Assembly (NCBI GenBank): GCA_024696725.1 | Contig: JAILGO010000077.1 | Span: 1-6,615 of the forward strand | Length of the DNA: 6,615 nucleotides | From: Eubacterium sp. | Lineage (GTDB): Bacteria; Bacillota; Clostridia; Oscillospirales; Acutalibacteraceae | Direction: 5' to 3' | Shown: piece by piece, positions 1 to 6,173 of the stretch | How the letters are laid out: every line of letters starts with the position of its first letter | Position numbering within the stretch: the stretch's first letter is position 1 | Position numbers and translations under genes: made by a program | Notes under the pieces: model-generated | What the model saw: the letters and a program-made list of their open reading frames with translations, nothing else | Told to the model about the DNA's origin: nothing | Databases searched by the model: none

Positions 1-417
1 AAACACGTAAAAAGGTGCTCTGCAATAGGAGCAAATGCCCTTTACCTCGGGGTGATTCTTATCTCCCGCGATTAAAACGGGCACGTTTTCGGGCAGCTTT
101 TTAACAATATTATGGATTTTAGTAACGAACGGGCAGGTAGCGTTTACGTACTTTATGCCTCGCGTTTCCGCCTCGTCGATTACCTCCTTTTCGACGCCGT
201 GAGTCCTTATAACGAGCACAAAGCCCTCGGGACATTCCTCGGGCTTTTCTATTATTTTAACTCCCCTTTTCTCTAAATCCGAGACGAGCTGGGAATTGTG
301 TATAATAGGACCGAGAGTACAGACTCTCTCTCCCTTTTCAAGAAGCTCGTAAACAAGATTTACCGCACGGTCTACGCCGAAGCAGAAGCCTGCGGTTTTA
401 GCAAGCTTAATTTCCAT
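1..417 (-). CDS. ispH: 4-hydroxy-3-methylbut-2-enyl diphosphate reductase (IspH/LytB), N-terminal 139 residues; 3' end outside the window
   Basis: IspH is the iron-sulfur enzyme that carries out the last step of the MEP isoprenoid pathway, reducing HMBPP to IPP and DMAPP in the cytoplasm. My translation from the ATG at 417 opens MEIKLAKTAGFCFGVDRAV, and the frame stays open to base 1. Visible family residues are Cys12 (KTAGFCFGVDRA), His40 (GPIIHN), His73 (RTHGV), Cys95 (NATCPFV) and His122/Glu124 (KNHPEV). They line up with the E. coli residues C12, H41, H74, C96, H124 and E126, so two of the three cluster cysteines and the substrate histidines are present; the third cysteine lies beyond the edge. 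The start is supported by AAGGAG at 422-427, 4 nt upstream. The first 11 nt overlap the plsC 3' end, so the gene is the fifth of a coupled operon. In many Clostridia IspH is fused to or followed by ribosomal protein S1; that cannot be tested here. Confidence 0.96.
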   Translation of the reverse strand, partial: MEIKLAKTAGFCFGVDRAVNLVYELLEKGERVCTLGPIIHNSQLVSDLEKRGVKIIEKPEECPEGFVLVIRTHGVEKEVIDEAETRGIKYVNATCPFVTKIHNIVKKLPENVPVLIAGDKNHPEVKGICSYCRAPFYVF

Positions 418-1060
418 TTAGCTCCTTCTCTCTCATATCGGCTATGGTTTCCATAACCTTATTGGCGGCGGCTTTATACTCGTCTTTGCTAACCTCGTCC
501 TTATCGAGTCCGAGGTCGGAAAGAGTAAGCGGTTTACCGTATACTACGGTAAGCTTTTCACCGCGCTTAATCTTGTTTTTACAGCAGATTGCGACGGGCA
601 GAACGCTTGCGCCGGTATGGTGAGCGAACATTGCTATTCCCGCCTTCGCCTGCTGAGGCACGCCGTTTTTATCCTTAATTCTTTTTCCCTCGGGACAGAC
701 CGCGAGAACGTGGTTTTCTTTAATTATCTTTTCGGCGTATTCAATCGCCGTTCTGTCGCCCTGGCCGCGCTTTACGGGGAAGCCGTAAAGATGGGTAATA
801 ACCCACGCAACGACGGGGTTTTTAAAAAGCTCCGCCTTAGCTATGAAATGAAGAGCGGGCATATTATCGCCGAGCGCAACGAACACGGGGTCGAGCGCGC
901 AGGTATGATTAATCCCCACAATATAGTGCTTATCCTTCGGAACGTTTTCAAGTCCCTTATACGTGATATGATAAAGCTTTCTGAACGCCGGACCGAAAAC
1001 CTTAACGGCAAAGCGGTAGAATTTATAATGGGGAACGGTTGAATAATCGAATTCTTTCAT
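407..1060 (-). CDS. plsC: 1-acyl-sn-glycerol-3-phosphate acyltransferase (PlsC/AGPAT family)
   Basis: This is a member of the LPLAT/AGPAT acyltransferases, which transfer an acyl chain to lysophosphatidic acid to make phosphatidic acid at the inner face of the membrane. The 217-residue protein has block I NHTCALD (51-57) with the HX4D pair His52/Asp57, a block II region GFPVKRG (93-99), block III CPEGKR (122-127, Glu124) and block IV VLPVAI (153-158). Block III differs from the usual FPEGTR in two places, F to C and T to K. No clear transmembrane helix is visible, so attachment to the membrane is probably peripheral. The start ATG shares one base with the cmk stop (TAATG), and an AAGGAGA site lies at 1071-1077, 10 nt upstream. 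The 3' end overlaps the ispH start by 11 nt. The family is certain; the exact acyl acceptor is inferred from the cmk-plsC-ispH context. Confidence 0.92.
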   Translation of the reverse strand: MKEFDYSTVPHYKFYRFAVKVFGPAFRKLYHITYKGLENVPKDKHYIVGINHTCALDPVFVALGDNMPALHFIAKAELFKNPVVAWVITHLYGFPVKRGQGDRTAIEYAEKIIKENHVLAVCPEGKRIKDKNGVPQQAKAGIAMFAHHTGASVLPVAICCKNKIKRGEKLTVVYGKPLTLSDLGLDKDEVSKDEYKAAANKVMETIADMREKELNGN

Positions 1061-1722
1061 TATTTTGTGTTCTCCTTAATGATATTTACTACCGCGGCGA
1101 TTGACTCCTCAAGGTTAAGCTCTGAGGTATCGCACATAACGCTGTCCTCGCTCGGCTTCAGCGGTGCGATTTCTCTGTGTGAATCCTGATAATCGCGCTG
1201 ATTCACGTCGTTAAGAACGTCCTCGTACATTACGCTTTCGCCCTTTTCGATAAGCTCCTTATATCTTCTCTGAGCGCGGCATTCGGGAGAAGCGAAAAGG
1301 AAGATTTTTACGTCCGCATTCGGAAGGACGACAGTAGCGATATCGCGTCCGTCCATAATAACGTTATTCTTTCTTGCGATTTCACGCTGTAATTCAAGAA
1401 GGAATTCGCGTACCTTCGGGATAGCGGAAACGTTACTTGCGCCCATAGAAATTTCGGGAGTTCTTATGTAAGCCGAAACCTCCTCACCGTTAAGATAAAC
1501 CTTCTGGACTCCGTCCTCGAAGCCGAGCTCGACCTTAGTGTCGGCAAGCATTTCAATTATCTTTTCGTTATCTTCTATTACGCCCTTCCTCACTGCGTTA
1601 AGAGCGATAGTTCTGTAAAGAGCGCCGGTATCAACATAGATAAAGCCGAGCTCCTTAGCGGCAGCCTTGGCTACTGTGCTTTTACCTGCGCCCGCAGGTC
1701 CGTCAATAGCAACATTAATCAT
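1060..1722 (-). CDS. cmk: (d)CMP kinase (cytidylate kinase)
   Basis: Cytidylate kinase phosphorylates CMP and dCMP to the diphosphates using ATP, recycling cytidine nucleotides released by phospholipid synthesis and RNA turnover. The 220 residues are the normal family length. The P-loop GPAGAGKST is at 8-16, the nucleotide-binding DTGALYR at 31-37, an RTPEISMGASNVSAIPKVR stretch at 87-105 typical of the CMP-binding insert, DGRDIATVVLP at 124-134 with the conserved GRD, and a lid region with QRRYKEL (151-157) and RDYQDSHRE (176-184). The ATG at 1722 follows a GAGGAGA site that overlaps the stop codon of the flavoprotein gene 12 nt upstream, so the two are probably translated together. The stop codon TAA overlaps the plsC ATG by one base. 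Pairing with plsC makes metabolic sense, because CDP-diacylglycerol chemistry releases CMP, although the order may simply be ancestral. Confidence 0.97.
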   Translation of the reverse strand: MINVAIDGPAGAGKSTVAKAAAKELGFIYVDTGALYRTIALNAVRKGVIEDNEKIIEMLADTKVELGFEDGVQKVYLNGEEVSAYIRTPEISMGASNVSAIPKVREFLLELQREIARKNNVIMDGRDIATVVLPNADVKIFLFASPECRAQRRYKELIEKGESVMYEDVLNDVNQRDYQDSHREIAPLKPSEDSVMCDTSELNLEESIAAVVNIIKENTK

Positions 1723-1734
1723 AGTTTTTCTCCT

Positions 1735-2961
1735 CTAAATATTATTTCCGCAGAGGTAACCCGTCGAGAACGCAATCTGAAGGTTAAAGCCTCCCGTGTA
1801 CGCGTCGACGTCGATTACCTCGCCGGCAAAATACAGATTAGGTATGAGCTTCGAGCCCATTGTTTTCGGATTGATTTCCTTAACGCTTACTCCGCCCGAG
1901 GTGATTATCGCTTCCTCAATCGGACGGAAACCCGTTATATTGAGCCTTATTCCCTTTAAAAGCTCTGCAAACGCAAGCCTCTGCTCTCTTGTTATCTGAT
2001 TGCATTTCAGCGAGGGCTCAATCTTCGACAGTCTTACAATAACGGGAATGAGCTTATTAGGCAAGAGTTTTGAAAGAGAATTTATAAAATCTTTATTATT
2101 GTTTTCGGCAAATTCCCGCTGAAGCCTTTTATCAAGCGTCTGAATATCGAGAGCGGGCTTAAGGTCAATAACCGCGGTATACTGTCCCTTCTCGGGCTCG
2201 CGCAGATGGGCGGACGCCGAGAGGACGATAGGTCCGCTTATGCCGTAATGGGTAAACAGCATTTCGCCCTGAGAGGAATAGACCGCTTTTCCGTTTTCAA
2301 GCACGGTAAGGGATACGTTTTTAAGCGACAATCCCTGAAGGCGCGGTATAAAATTATTATCCGCAACGAGCGGTACAAGCGAAGGACGAAGCGGCGTTAC
2401 GGTATGGCCTGCGCTTTTCGCGAGAGCGTAGCCGTCGCCCGTCGAGCCCGTCAGCGGATAAGACGCGCCGCCCGTACAGATTGCGAAGGCGTCGGCTTCA
2501 AGCCTTTCGCCGTTTTCAAGAATTACAGCGGAAATTCTTTCGCCGTCAAAATCAAATGCGCTTACGGTACCCTGCATAAAACGGGCGCCGCTTTTCTTCG
2601 CGTTATTAACAAATGCGTCGACTATATCGACCGCCATATCGCTTTCGGGAAAGACGCGGTTTCCGCGCTCAATCTTAGTAGGCACGCCCTGCGCCTCAAC
2701 GAGCGCGATAGTATCGTAAGGCATAAAGGCTGAAAAGGCGCTATAGAGAAAACGCGGATTGGTCGGCACGTTTTCTATAAGCCCGTCAAGCTCAAACGTC
2801 GCGTTGGTAACGTTACATCTGCCCTTGCCCGTTATCATCATTTTCCGCGCGGGACGCGGCATTTTTTCGATAACGAGCGTATCGTTTCCGCGCTTTGCGC
2901 TCTCTGCCGCGGCAACAAGTCCCGAGGCGCCGCCGCCGATAATTATTACTTTTCTTTTCAT
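1735..2961 (-). CDS. NAD(P)/FAD-dependent oxidoreductase, HI0933-like (BaiN/RdsA) family
   Basis: This is a flavoprotein of the HI0933/BaiN-type family (PF03486), cytoplasmic, with no securely known general substrate; the bile-acid reductase BaiN of Clostridium scindens is one member. With the start chosen here it is 408 residues. An N-terminal Rossmann motif KVIIIGGGASG (4-14) binds FAD. It is followed by GKGRCNVTN (45-53), CTGGASYPLTGSTGDGY (162-178), SGGVSVKEINPKTMGSK (355-371) and a C-terminal FAD signature LYFAGEVIDVDAYTGGFN (376-393), all characteristic and intact. A longer reading from 3003 would add 14 residues (MGGAEPVHFRKRGT) with no ribosome binding site before them. The ATG at 2961 instead overlaps the upstream ABC-F stop as ATGA and has GAGGA at 2965-2969, so it is preferred. 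The substrate cannot be read from the sequence; a housekeeping operon next to cmk argues against a dedicated bile-acid role. Confidence 0.93.
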   Translation of the reverse strand: MKRKVIIIGGGASGLVAAAESAKRGNDTLVIEKMPRPARKMMITGKGRCNVTNATFELDGLIENVPTNPRFLYSAFSAFMPYDTIALVEAQGVPTKIERGNRVFPESDMAVDIVDAFVNNAKKSGARFMQGTVSAFDFDGERISAVILENGERLEADAFAICTGGASYPLTGSTGDGYALAKSAGHTVTPLRPSLVPLVADNNFIPRLQGLSLKNVSLTVLENGKAVYSSQGEMLFTHYGISGPIVLSASAHLREPEKGQYTAVIDLKPALDIQTLDKRLQREFAENNNKDFINSLSKLLPNKLIPVIVRLSKIEPSLKCNQITREQRLAFAELLKGIRLNITGFRPIEEAIITSGGVSVKEINPKTMGSKLIPNLYFAGEVIDVDAYTGGFNLQIAFSTGYLCGNNI

Positions 2962-4859
2962 TGTTCCTCGTTTTCGGAAATGAACAGGCTCAGCTCCTCC
3001 CATTCGTTATAAAGAGCGTCGCGTGTTTTGGTTTTTTCCTCAAGCTCAGCCGTGAGCTTAAGAAGCGTTTCATAATCGCTTTCGGCGAGCGCGGCTTCAA
3101 TTTCCGCTATCTCTGCTTCAAGCGCTTCAATTTCGTCCTCGCATTTTTTCAGGCGCGATTTAGCCTTACGCAGAGCCGCCGCCTGCTCCTTACGGAGCTT
3201 ATATTCGTTAACCTTGACCGGCGCCTCCTTCTCAGCCGAAGCAGTAACGGAGATATTCGCCTTCTTTTCAAGGTATTCGTCGTAATTTCCGAGGTATTCG
3301 TTAACTCCCGTCGGGGTGAGCTCAAGTATTCTCGTAGCGAGCTTATTGATAAAATATCTGTCGTGCGACACAATCAGAAGCGTGCCGTTATAATCAAGCA
3401 GGGTTTTTTCAAGCTCTTCGCGCGAAAACGCGTCGAGGTGGTTCGTCGGCTCGTCGAGTAAAAGAAAATTGAATTTTCCGAGCATAAGCTTTAAAAGCGC
3501 AACCCTTGCCCTTTCGCCGCCCGAGCAGTCGGACAGGAGCTTAAACACGTCGTCGCCTTTAAAGAGAAACGCCGCGAGCGCGCTTCTTACAGAGGTTTCC
3601 GTCATATACGGGAAGCTGTGCCAGATTTCCTCAAGAGCGGTGTTTTTAAGATTAAGCTTCGCCTGAACCTGGTCAAAGTAGCCCGTGAAAACGTTAGCGC
3701 CGAACTTAAAGCTTCCGCCGTCGGAGAAATAATCCTGCATAAGAATTTTTAAAAGCGTCGTTTTTCCGCAGCCGTTATCGCCGAGGAGGAAAACTCTCTC
3801 CCGCTTCATAACCTTAAGACTTACGTTTTCAAAGACGCGCTTTTTATCGAAGCTCTTTGAAAGGTCCGTTACGGTCAGGACCTCCTCGCCGCTTTCAGCC
3901 CTCGGAGTAAAATCAAAACGGATTTTAGACACCTTTCTGTCGGGAACGACGAGCTGTGCCTTTATACGCTCAATTACCTTTTCCTTACTTTCGGCGGTCT
4001 TTATATTCTTCTCACGGTTCCATTGGCGCTGCTGGGCGATAATGCCCTCGAGGCGCTCAATTTCCCTCATATCGTTTTCGTACTTTTCCTCAATCGCCTT
4101 CTGCTCGGCTTCCTTTTTCTTAAGAAATTCCGAGTAATTACCGCGGTAGCTGCGGCATTTTCCGTTTTCAATCTCAACGGTTTTATCGGTTATTTTATCG
4201 AGAAAATATCTATCGTGGCTGACAATCAGACACGCGCCCGAAAAGTCCTTTAAAAAGCCCTCGAGCCACTCAACCGCCCTGATGTCGAGATGGTTCGTCG
4301 GCTCGTCGAGGAGGAGAAAATCAGCCCTTGAAAGCAAAAGCTTTGCGAGTATAAGCTTAGAGCGCTGACCGCCCGAAAGCTTCGAGGTCGGCTTATCGAA
4401 ATCGCTCTCCTCAAAGCCGAGACCGATAAGCGCGGCGCGTGTTCTGCTTTTATACGTCAGTCCGCCGTCGCGGTTGAATATATCGTTAAGCCTGTCCTGT
4501 CTTTCAATCAGCTCGTTCTGATTTTCTGCGCCCTGAGTGAGTTGACGGGAGAGCACTTCAAGCTCCTTTTCAATTTCAGCCAAATCGGAAAAGACGGAAA
4601 TAAGCTCTCCGTAGACCGTTCTGTTTTCGGAGCAGGTGTGCTGCTCCATATACCCGAGGGTTGCGTTTCTTGAAACGAAGCAGTTGCCCGCATCGGCTTC
4701 GTACTCGCCCGTTATAAGCTTAAAAAGCGAGGTTTTACCCGCGCCGTTAGCGCCGATAAGTCCGACCTTTTCCTTTTCCTTAACGTCAAAAGAAACGTCC
4801 TTAAAAAGCACGCTTTCACCGAAGGACAGTGTTAAATTCTGAACGTCAAGAACTGCCAC
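2958..4859 (-). CDS. ABC-F family ATPase (YdiF/Uup-like, duplicated ATP-binding cassette, soluble)
   Basis: ABC-F proteins lack membrane domains and act on the ribosome, mostly as translation factors that relieve stalls; some give resistance to ribosome-targeting antibiotics. The 633 residues hold two cassettes. NBD1 has Walker A GANGAGKTS (36-44), signature LSGGQ (161-165), Walker B/D-loop LLLDEPTNHLD (182-192) and switch His215. NBD2 has GDNGCGKTT (360-368), a variant signature CSGGE (445-449), LLLDEPTNHLD (466-476) and switch His499. Between them, residues about 245-325 form the charged inter-domain linker that reaches toward the P-site tRNA in studied members. Residues about 550-628 form a Lys/Glu-rich C-terminal coiled coil as in YdiF/Uup-type proteins. 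Translation begins at GTG (4857-4859) with AGGGAG 8 nt upstream. It is the first gene of the leftward operon. Length and tail suggest a housekeeping YdiF-like protein rather than an antibiotic-protection type, but this needs a phylogeny. Confidence 0.93.
   Translation of the reverse strand: MAVLDVQNLTLSFGESVLFKDVSFDVKEKEKVGLIGANGAGKTSLFKLITGEYEADAGNCFVSRNATLGYMEQHTCSENRTVYGELISVFSDLAEIEKELEVLSRQLTQGAENQNELIERQDRLNDIFNRDGGLTYKSRTRAALIGLGFEESDFDKPTSKLSGGQRSKLILAKLLLSRADFLLLDEPTNHLDIRAVEWLEGFLKDFSGACLIVSHDRYFLDKITDKTVEIENGKCRSYRGNYSEFLKKKEAEQKAIEEKYENDMREIERLEGIIAQQRQWNREKNIKTAESKEKVIERIKAQLVVPDRKVSKIRFDFTPRAESGEEVLTVTDLSKSFDKKRVFENVSLKVMKRERVFLLGDNGCGKTTLLKILMQDYFSDGGSFKFGANVFTGYFDQVQAKLNLKNTALEEIWHSFPYMTETSVRSALAAFLFKGDDVFKLLSDCSGGERARVALLKLMLGKFNFLLLDEPTNHLDAFSREELEKTLLDYNGTLLIVSHDRYFINKLATRILELTPTGVNEYLGNYDEYLEKKANISVTASAEKEAPVKVNEYKLRKEQAAALRKAKSRLKKCEDEIEALEAEIAEIEAALAESDYETLLKLTAELEEKTKTRDALYNEWEELSLFISENEEQ
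2965..2969 (-). promoter_or_regulatory. Ribosome binding site and ATGA coupling junction that fix the flavoprotein start
   Basis: On the minus strand GAGGA stands only 3 nt before the ATG at 2959-2961, and that ATG overlaps the ABC-F TGA stop (2958-2960) as ATGA. The spacing is shorter than the usual 5-9 nt, so initiation probably depends partly on ribosomes that have just finished the ABC-F gene. The upstream in-frame ATG at 3003 has no such site. Confidence 0.65.
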
Positions 4860-4890
4860 GATATTCTCTCCCTGAAATTTTAGTCAATAT

Positions 4891-4919
4891 ATTTTACTAC
4901 AAAATGTGTTGAAAGTGAA
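4891..4919 (-). promoter_or_regulatory. Predicted sigma-70 type promoter of the ABC-F/flavoprotein/cmk/plsC/ispH operon
   Basis: Read on the minus strand, TTCACT (4914-4919) and TAAAAT (4891-4896) are separated by exactly 17 nt, in the AT-rich divergent gap 32 nt upstream of the GTG start. The -10 matches the consensus at 5 of 6 positions and the -35 at 4 of 6. A second TAAAAT lies closer to the gene (4877-4882) but has no convincing -35, so the first pair is preferred. This is a pattern match only. Confidence 0.45.
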
Positions 4920-4937
4920 GAAAAATTTTGATATTAT
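4909..4937 (+). promoter_or_regulatory. Predicted sigma-70 type promoter of manA, extended -10
   Basis: TTGAAA (4909-4914) and TATTAT (4932-4937) are separated by 17 nt, and TG lies one base before the -10 (TGATATTAT), forming an extended -10. A start near 4944 would give a leader of about 24 nt before the ATG at 4968, containing the AAAGAGG ribosome binding site (4954-4960). This is the best promoter match in the window. Its -35 touches the -35 of the leftward promoter. Confidence 0.7.
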
Positions 4938-4967
4938 GTTAATAATATTTATTAAAGAGGTTTTGTT

Positions 4968-5906
4968 ATGGAAATATTAAAGCTTAATCCCGTATTCAAG
5001 GACTACATCTGGGGCGGTAACCGCTTAAAAGACGATTTCGGCTTCAGCACGGGCTTTGATAAAACCGCCGAGGGCTGGATGCTCGCCTGTCACAGAGACG
5101 GAATGAACACCGTCGACGGCGGAAGCTACGACGGAAAGCCGCTCGGCGATATTGTTGACGGAATTTCGGGAACGAACGCAAAGCGCTTCCCCTACTTTCC
5201 CGTTTTAATCAAGCTTATTGACGCTTACGATAATCTTTCCGTTCAGGTTCATCCCGACGACGGATACGCGCGACGCGTTGAAAATGAATTCGGCAAAACG
5301 GAGATGTGGTACGTTCTCGACGCGCTTGAAGGCGCTGAGCTTATCTACGGCTTTAAGGAAAAAATCACAAAGGAGCAGTTCAGAGAGGCGATAGAGAACA
5401 ACACCCTGCTCGACAGGCTGAACAGGGTTAAGGTTAAAAAGGGCGACCTTTTCTTTATAGAAGCAGGCACGGTACACGCTATCGGAAAAGGAGCGCTCAT
5501 AGCTGAAATTCAGCAGAATTCAAACTGTACCTACCGCGTTTACGATTACGGAAGAGTCGGCAAGGACGGCAAGCCGCGCGAGCTGCATATAGACAAGGCG
5601 GTCGATGTTTCCGTAACCGAGCCGCCGAAATACGATATTAAGCCGCTCGGTGAGGAGATTCAAAAGGACGGTTACATATCGCAGGCTCTCGCAAGCTGTA
5701 AGCTTTTCACGGTTAACAGATATAAAACCGAAAAAAGCGTTACGCTTTGCGCCGACGAAAAGAGCTTTAACCACGTTCTCGTTATTGACGGAAGCGGCGA
5801 AATCAACGGAAGAAAAGCGGAAAAGGGCGATTCCTTCTTCGTTCCCGCAGGCTTCGGAGAATATACGTTAAGCGGAAGTCTTGAAGTTATAATTACAATG
5901 ATTTAG
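4968..5906 (+). CDS. manA: Mannose-6-phosphate isomerase, class I (type I PMI, cupin)
   Basis: This enzyme interconverts mannose-6-phosphate and fructose-6-phosphate in the cytoplasm using a zinc ion, linking mannose use to glycolysis and supplying mannose for glycans. The 312 residues fit the short Firmicutes form (about 315) rather than the 390-residue enterobacterial one. The protein opens LNPVFKDYIWGGNRL. Zinc ligands are visible as Gln93 and His95 in SVQVHPDD (91-98), Glu112 in KTEMWY (110-115) and His170 in EAGTVHAIGKG (165-175). The family block QQNSNCTYRVYDYGR is at 182-196 and carries the conserved active-site arginine region. The C-terminal cupin part includes GSGEINGRKAEKGDSFFVPAG (within 275-295). 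AAAGAGG, 7 nt before the ATG, supports the start. It has its own promoter and no sugar-transport gene beside it in this window, so it is probably a general PMI. Confidence 0.96.
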   Translation: MEILKLNPVFKDYIWGGNRLKDDFGFSTGFDKTAEGWMLACHRDGMNTVDGGSYDGKPLGDIVDGISGTNAKRFPYFPVLIKLIDAYDNLSVQVHPDDGYARRVENEFGKTEMWYVLDALEGAELIYGFKEKITKEQFREAIENNTLLDRLNRVKVKKGDLFFIEAGTVHAIGKGALIAEIQQNSNCTYRVYDYGRVGKDGKPRELHIDKAVDVSVTEPPKYDIKPLGEEIQKDGYISQALASCKLFTVNRYKTEKSVTLCADEKSFNHVLVIDGSGEINGRKAEKGDSFFVPAGFGEYTLSGSLEVIITMI

Positions 5907-5909
5907 AAT
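5881..5909 (+). promoter_or_regulatory. Possible internal promoter for the DUF378 gene, inside the manA 3' end
   Basis: TTGAAG (5881-5886) and TAGAAT (5904-5909) are separated by 17 nt; the -10 overlaps the manA stop codon. The matches to consensus are 4 of 6 and 5 of 6. Transcription would begin near 5916, inside the left arm of the inverted repeat that follows, so the leader of the small gene would be almost entirely hairpin. The -35 also encodes conserved protein sequence, so it could be chance. Confidence 0.35.
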
Positions 5910-5910
5910 A

Positions 5911-5954
5911 AAAATCACTCCTTCGGTAAACACTATACCTAAAGGAGTGATTTT
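5911..5954 (+). promoter_or_regulatory. Perfect 13-bp inverted repeat that sequesters the DUF378 ribosome binding site; possible manA terminator or attenuator
   Basis: The arm AAAATCACTCCTT (5911-5923) is exactly complementary to AAGGAGTGATTTT (5942-5954). A further 4 bp (GGTA 5925-5928 with TACC 5936-5939) extend the stem toward a 7-nt loop. The right arm contains the complete AAGGAG of the downstream gene and ends 3 nt before its ATG. As RNA this could stop transcription after manA, because TTTTATT sits at the end of the stem, or hold the small gene's start site closed until something opens it. The U-run is short and the stem only moderately GC-rich, so the terminator reading is not decisive. 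The structure is seen; its role is inferred. Confidence 0.6.
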
Positions 5955-5957
5955 ATT

Positions 5958-6164
5958 ATGAAAACAGCAAACAGAGTCGCGCTGATACTTAATATTATCG
6001 GCGGAATCAACTGGGGCTTAATCGGTCTTTTCAAGTTCGACCTCGTAGCGTGGATATTCGGCGGTCAGGACGCCGTAGTTTCAAGAATTATCTATACGCT
6101 CGTCGGAATTGCGGCGGCATGGTGTATCGCCCTTCTTTTCAGACCGAGAGAATTAAATGATTAA
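5958..6164 (+). CDS. Small DUF378-family integral membrane protein
   Basis: A 68-residue protein that resembles DUF378 (PF04070, YuzA-like) proteins, whose function is unknown. Two hydrophobic helices are visible, roughly residues 6-25 (VALILNIIGGINWGLIGLF) and 43-61 (RIIYTLVGIAAAWCIALLF), joined by a short polar turn (FGGQDAVVS). The family signature INWGLIGLFKFDLVAWIFG falls at 17-35, followed by the typical SRIIYTLVG (42-50). The tail RPRELND is charged. AAGGAG lies 10 nt before the ATG and gives a good start, but it is wholly enclosed in an inverted repeat. The gene follows manA in the same direction with a 51-nt gap and ends just before a strong terminator. Nothing ties it functionally to mannose metabolism; adjacency is the only link. 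Confidence 0.9.
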   Translation: MKTANRVALILNIIGGINWGLIGLFKFDLVAWIFGGQDAVVSRIIYTLVGIAAAWCIALLFRPRELND

Positions 6165-6173
6165 AACGCTGTA

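Noticed and set aside
617..1042. A 141-residue plus-strand open frame opposite plsC
   Set aside because: It is antisense to all four acyltransferase motifs, has no family resemblance and no convincing ribosome binding site.
2206..2733. A 175-residue plus-strand open frame opposite the flavoprotein gene
   Set aside because: It lies wholly antisense to intact flavoprotein motifs, is arginine-rich without recognisable domains, and reflects the GC bias of the opposite strand's codons.
3149..3373. A 74-residue Arg/Ser-rich minus-strand frame inside the ABC-F gene
   Set aside because: It is an out-of-frame reading of the real coding sequence with low-complexity composition.
2961..3461. A 166-residue plus-strand open frame opposite the ABC-F C-terminus
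   Set aside because: It is a shadow of the coiled-coil region; its hydrophobic and basic composition follows from Glu/Lys codons on the other strand.
2958..4859. ABC-F gene as an acquired antibiotic-resistance determinant
   Set aside because: It sits in a housekeeping operon with coupled starts, has the YdiF/Uup-like coiled-coil tail, and shows nothing specific to ribosome-protection types.
4860..4967. A riboswitch or small RNA in the divergent gap
   Set aside because: The gap is only 108 nt, mostly A/T, and fully accounted for by two promoters and two ribosome binding sites; no stable GC-rich stems were seen.
5205..5774. Minus-strand frames opposite manA (90 and 84 residues)
   Set aside because: They are antisense to zinc-ligand and active-site blocks of manA and show no domain or start signal.
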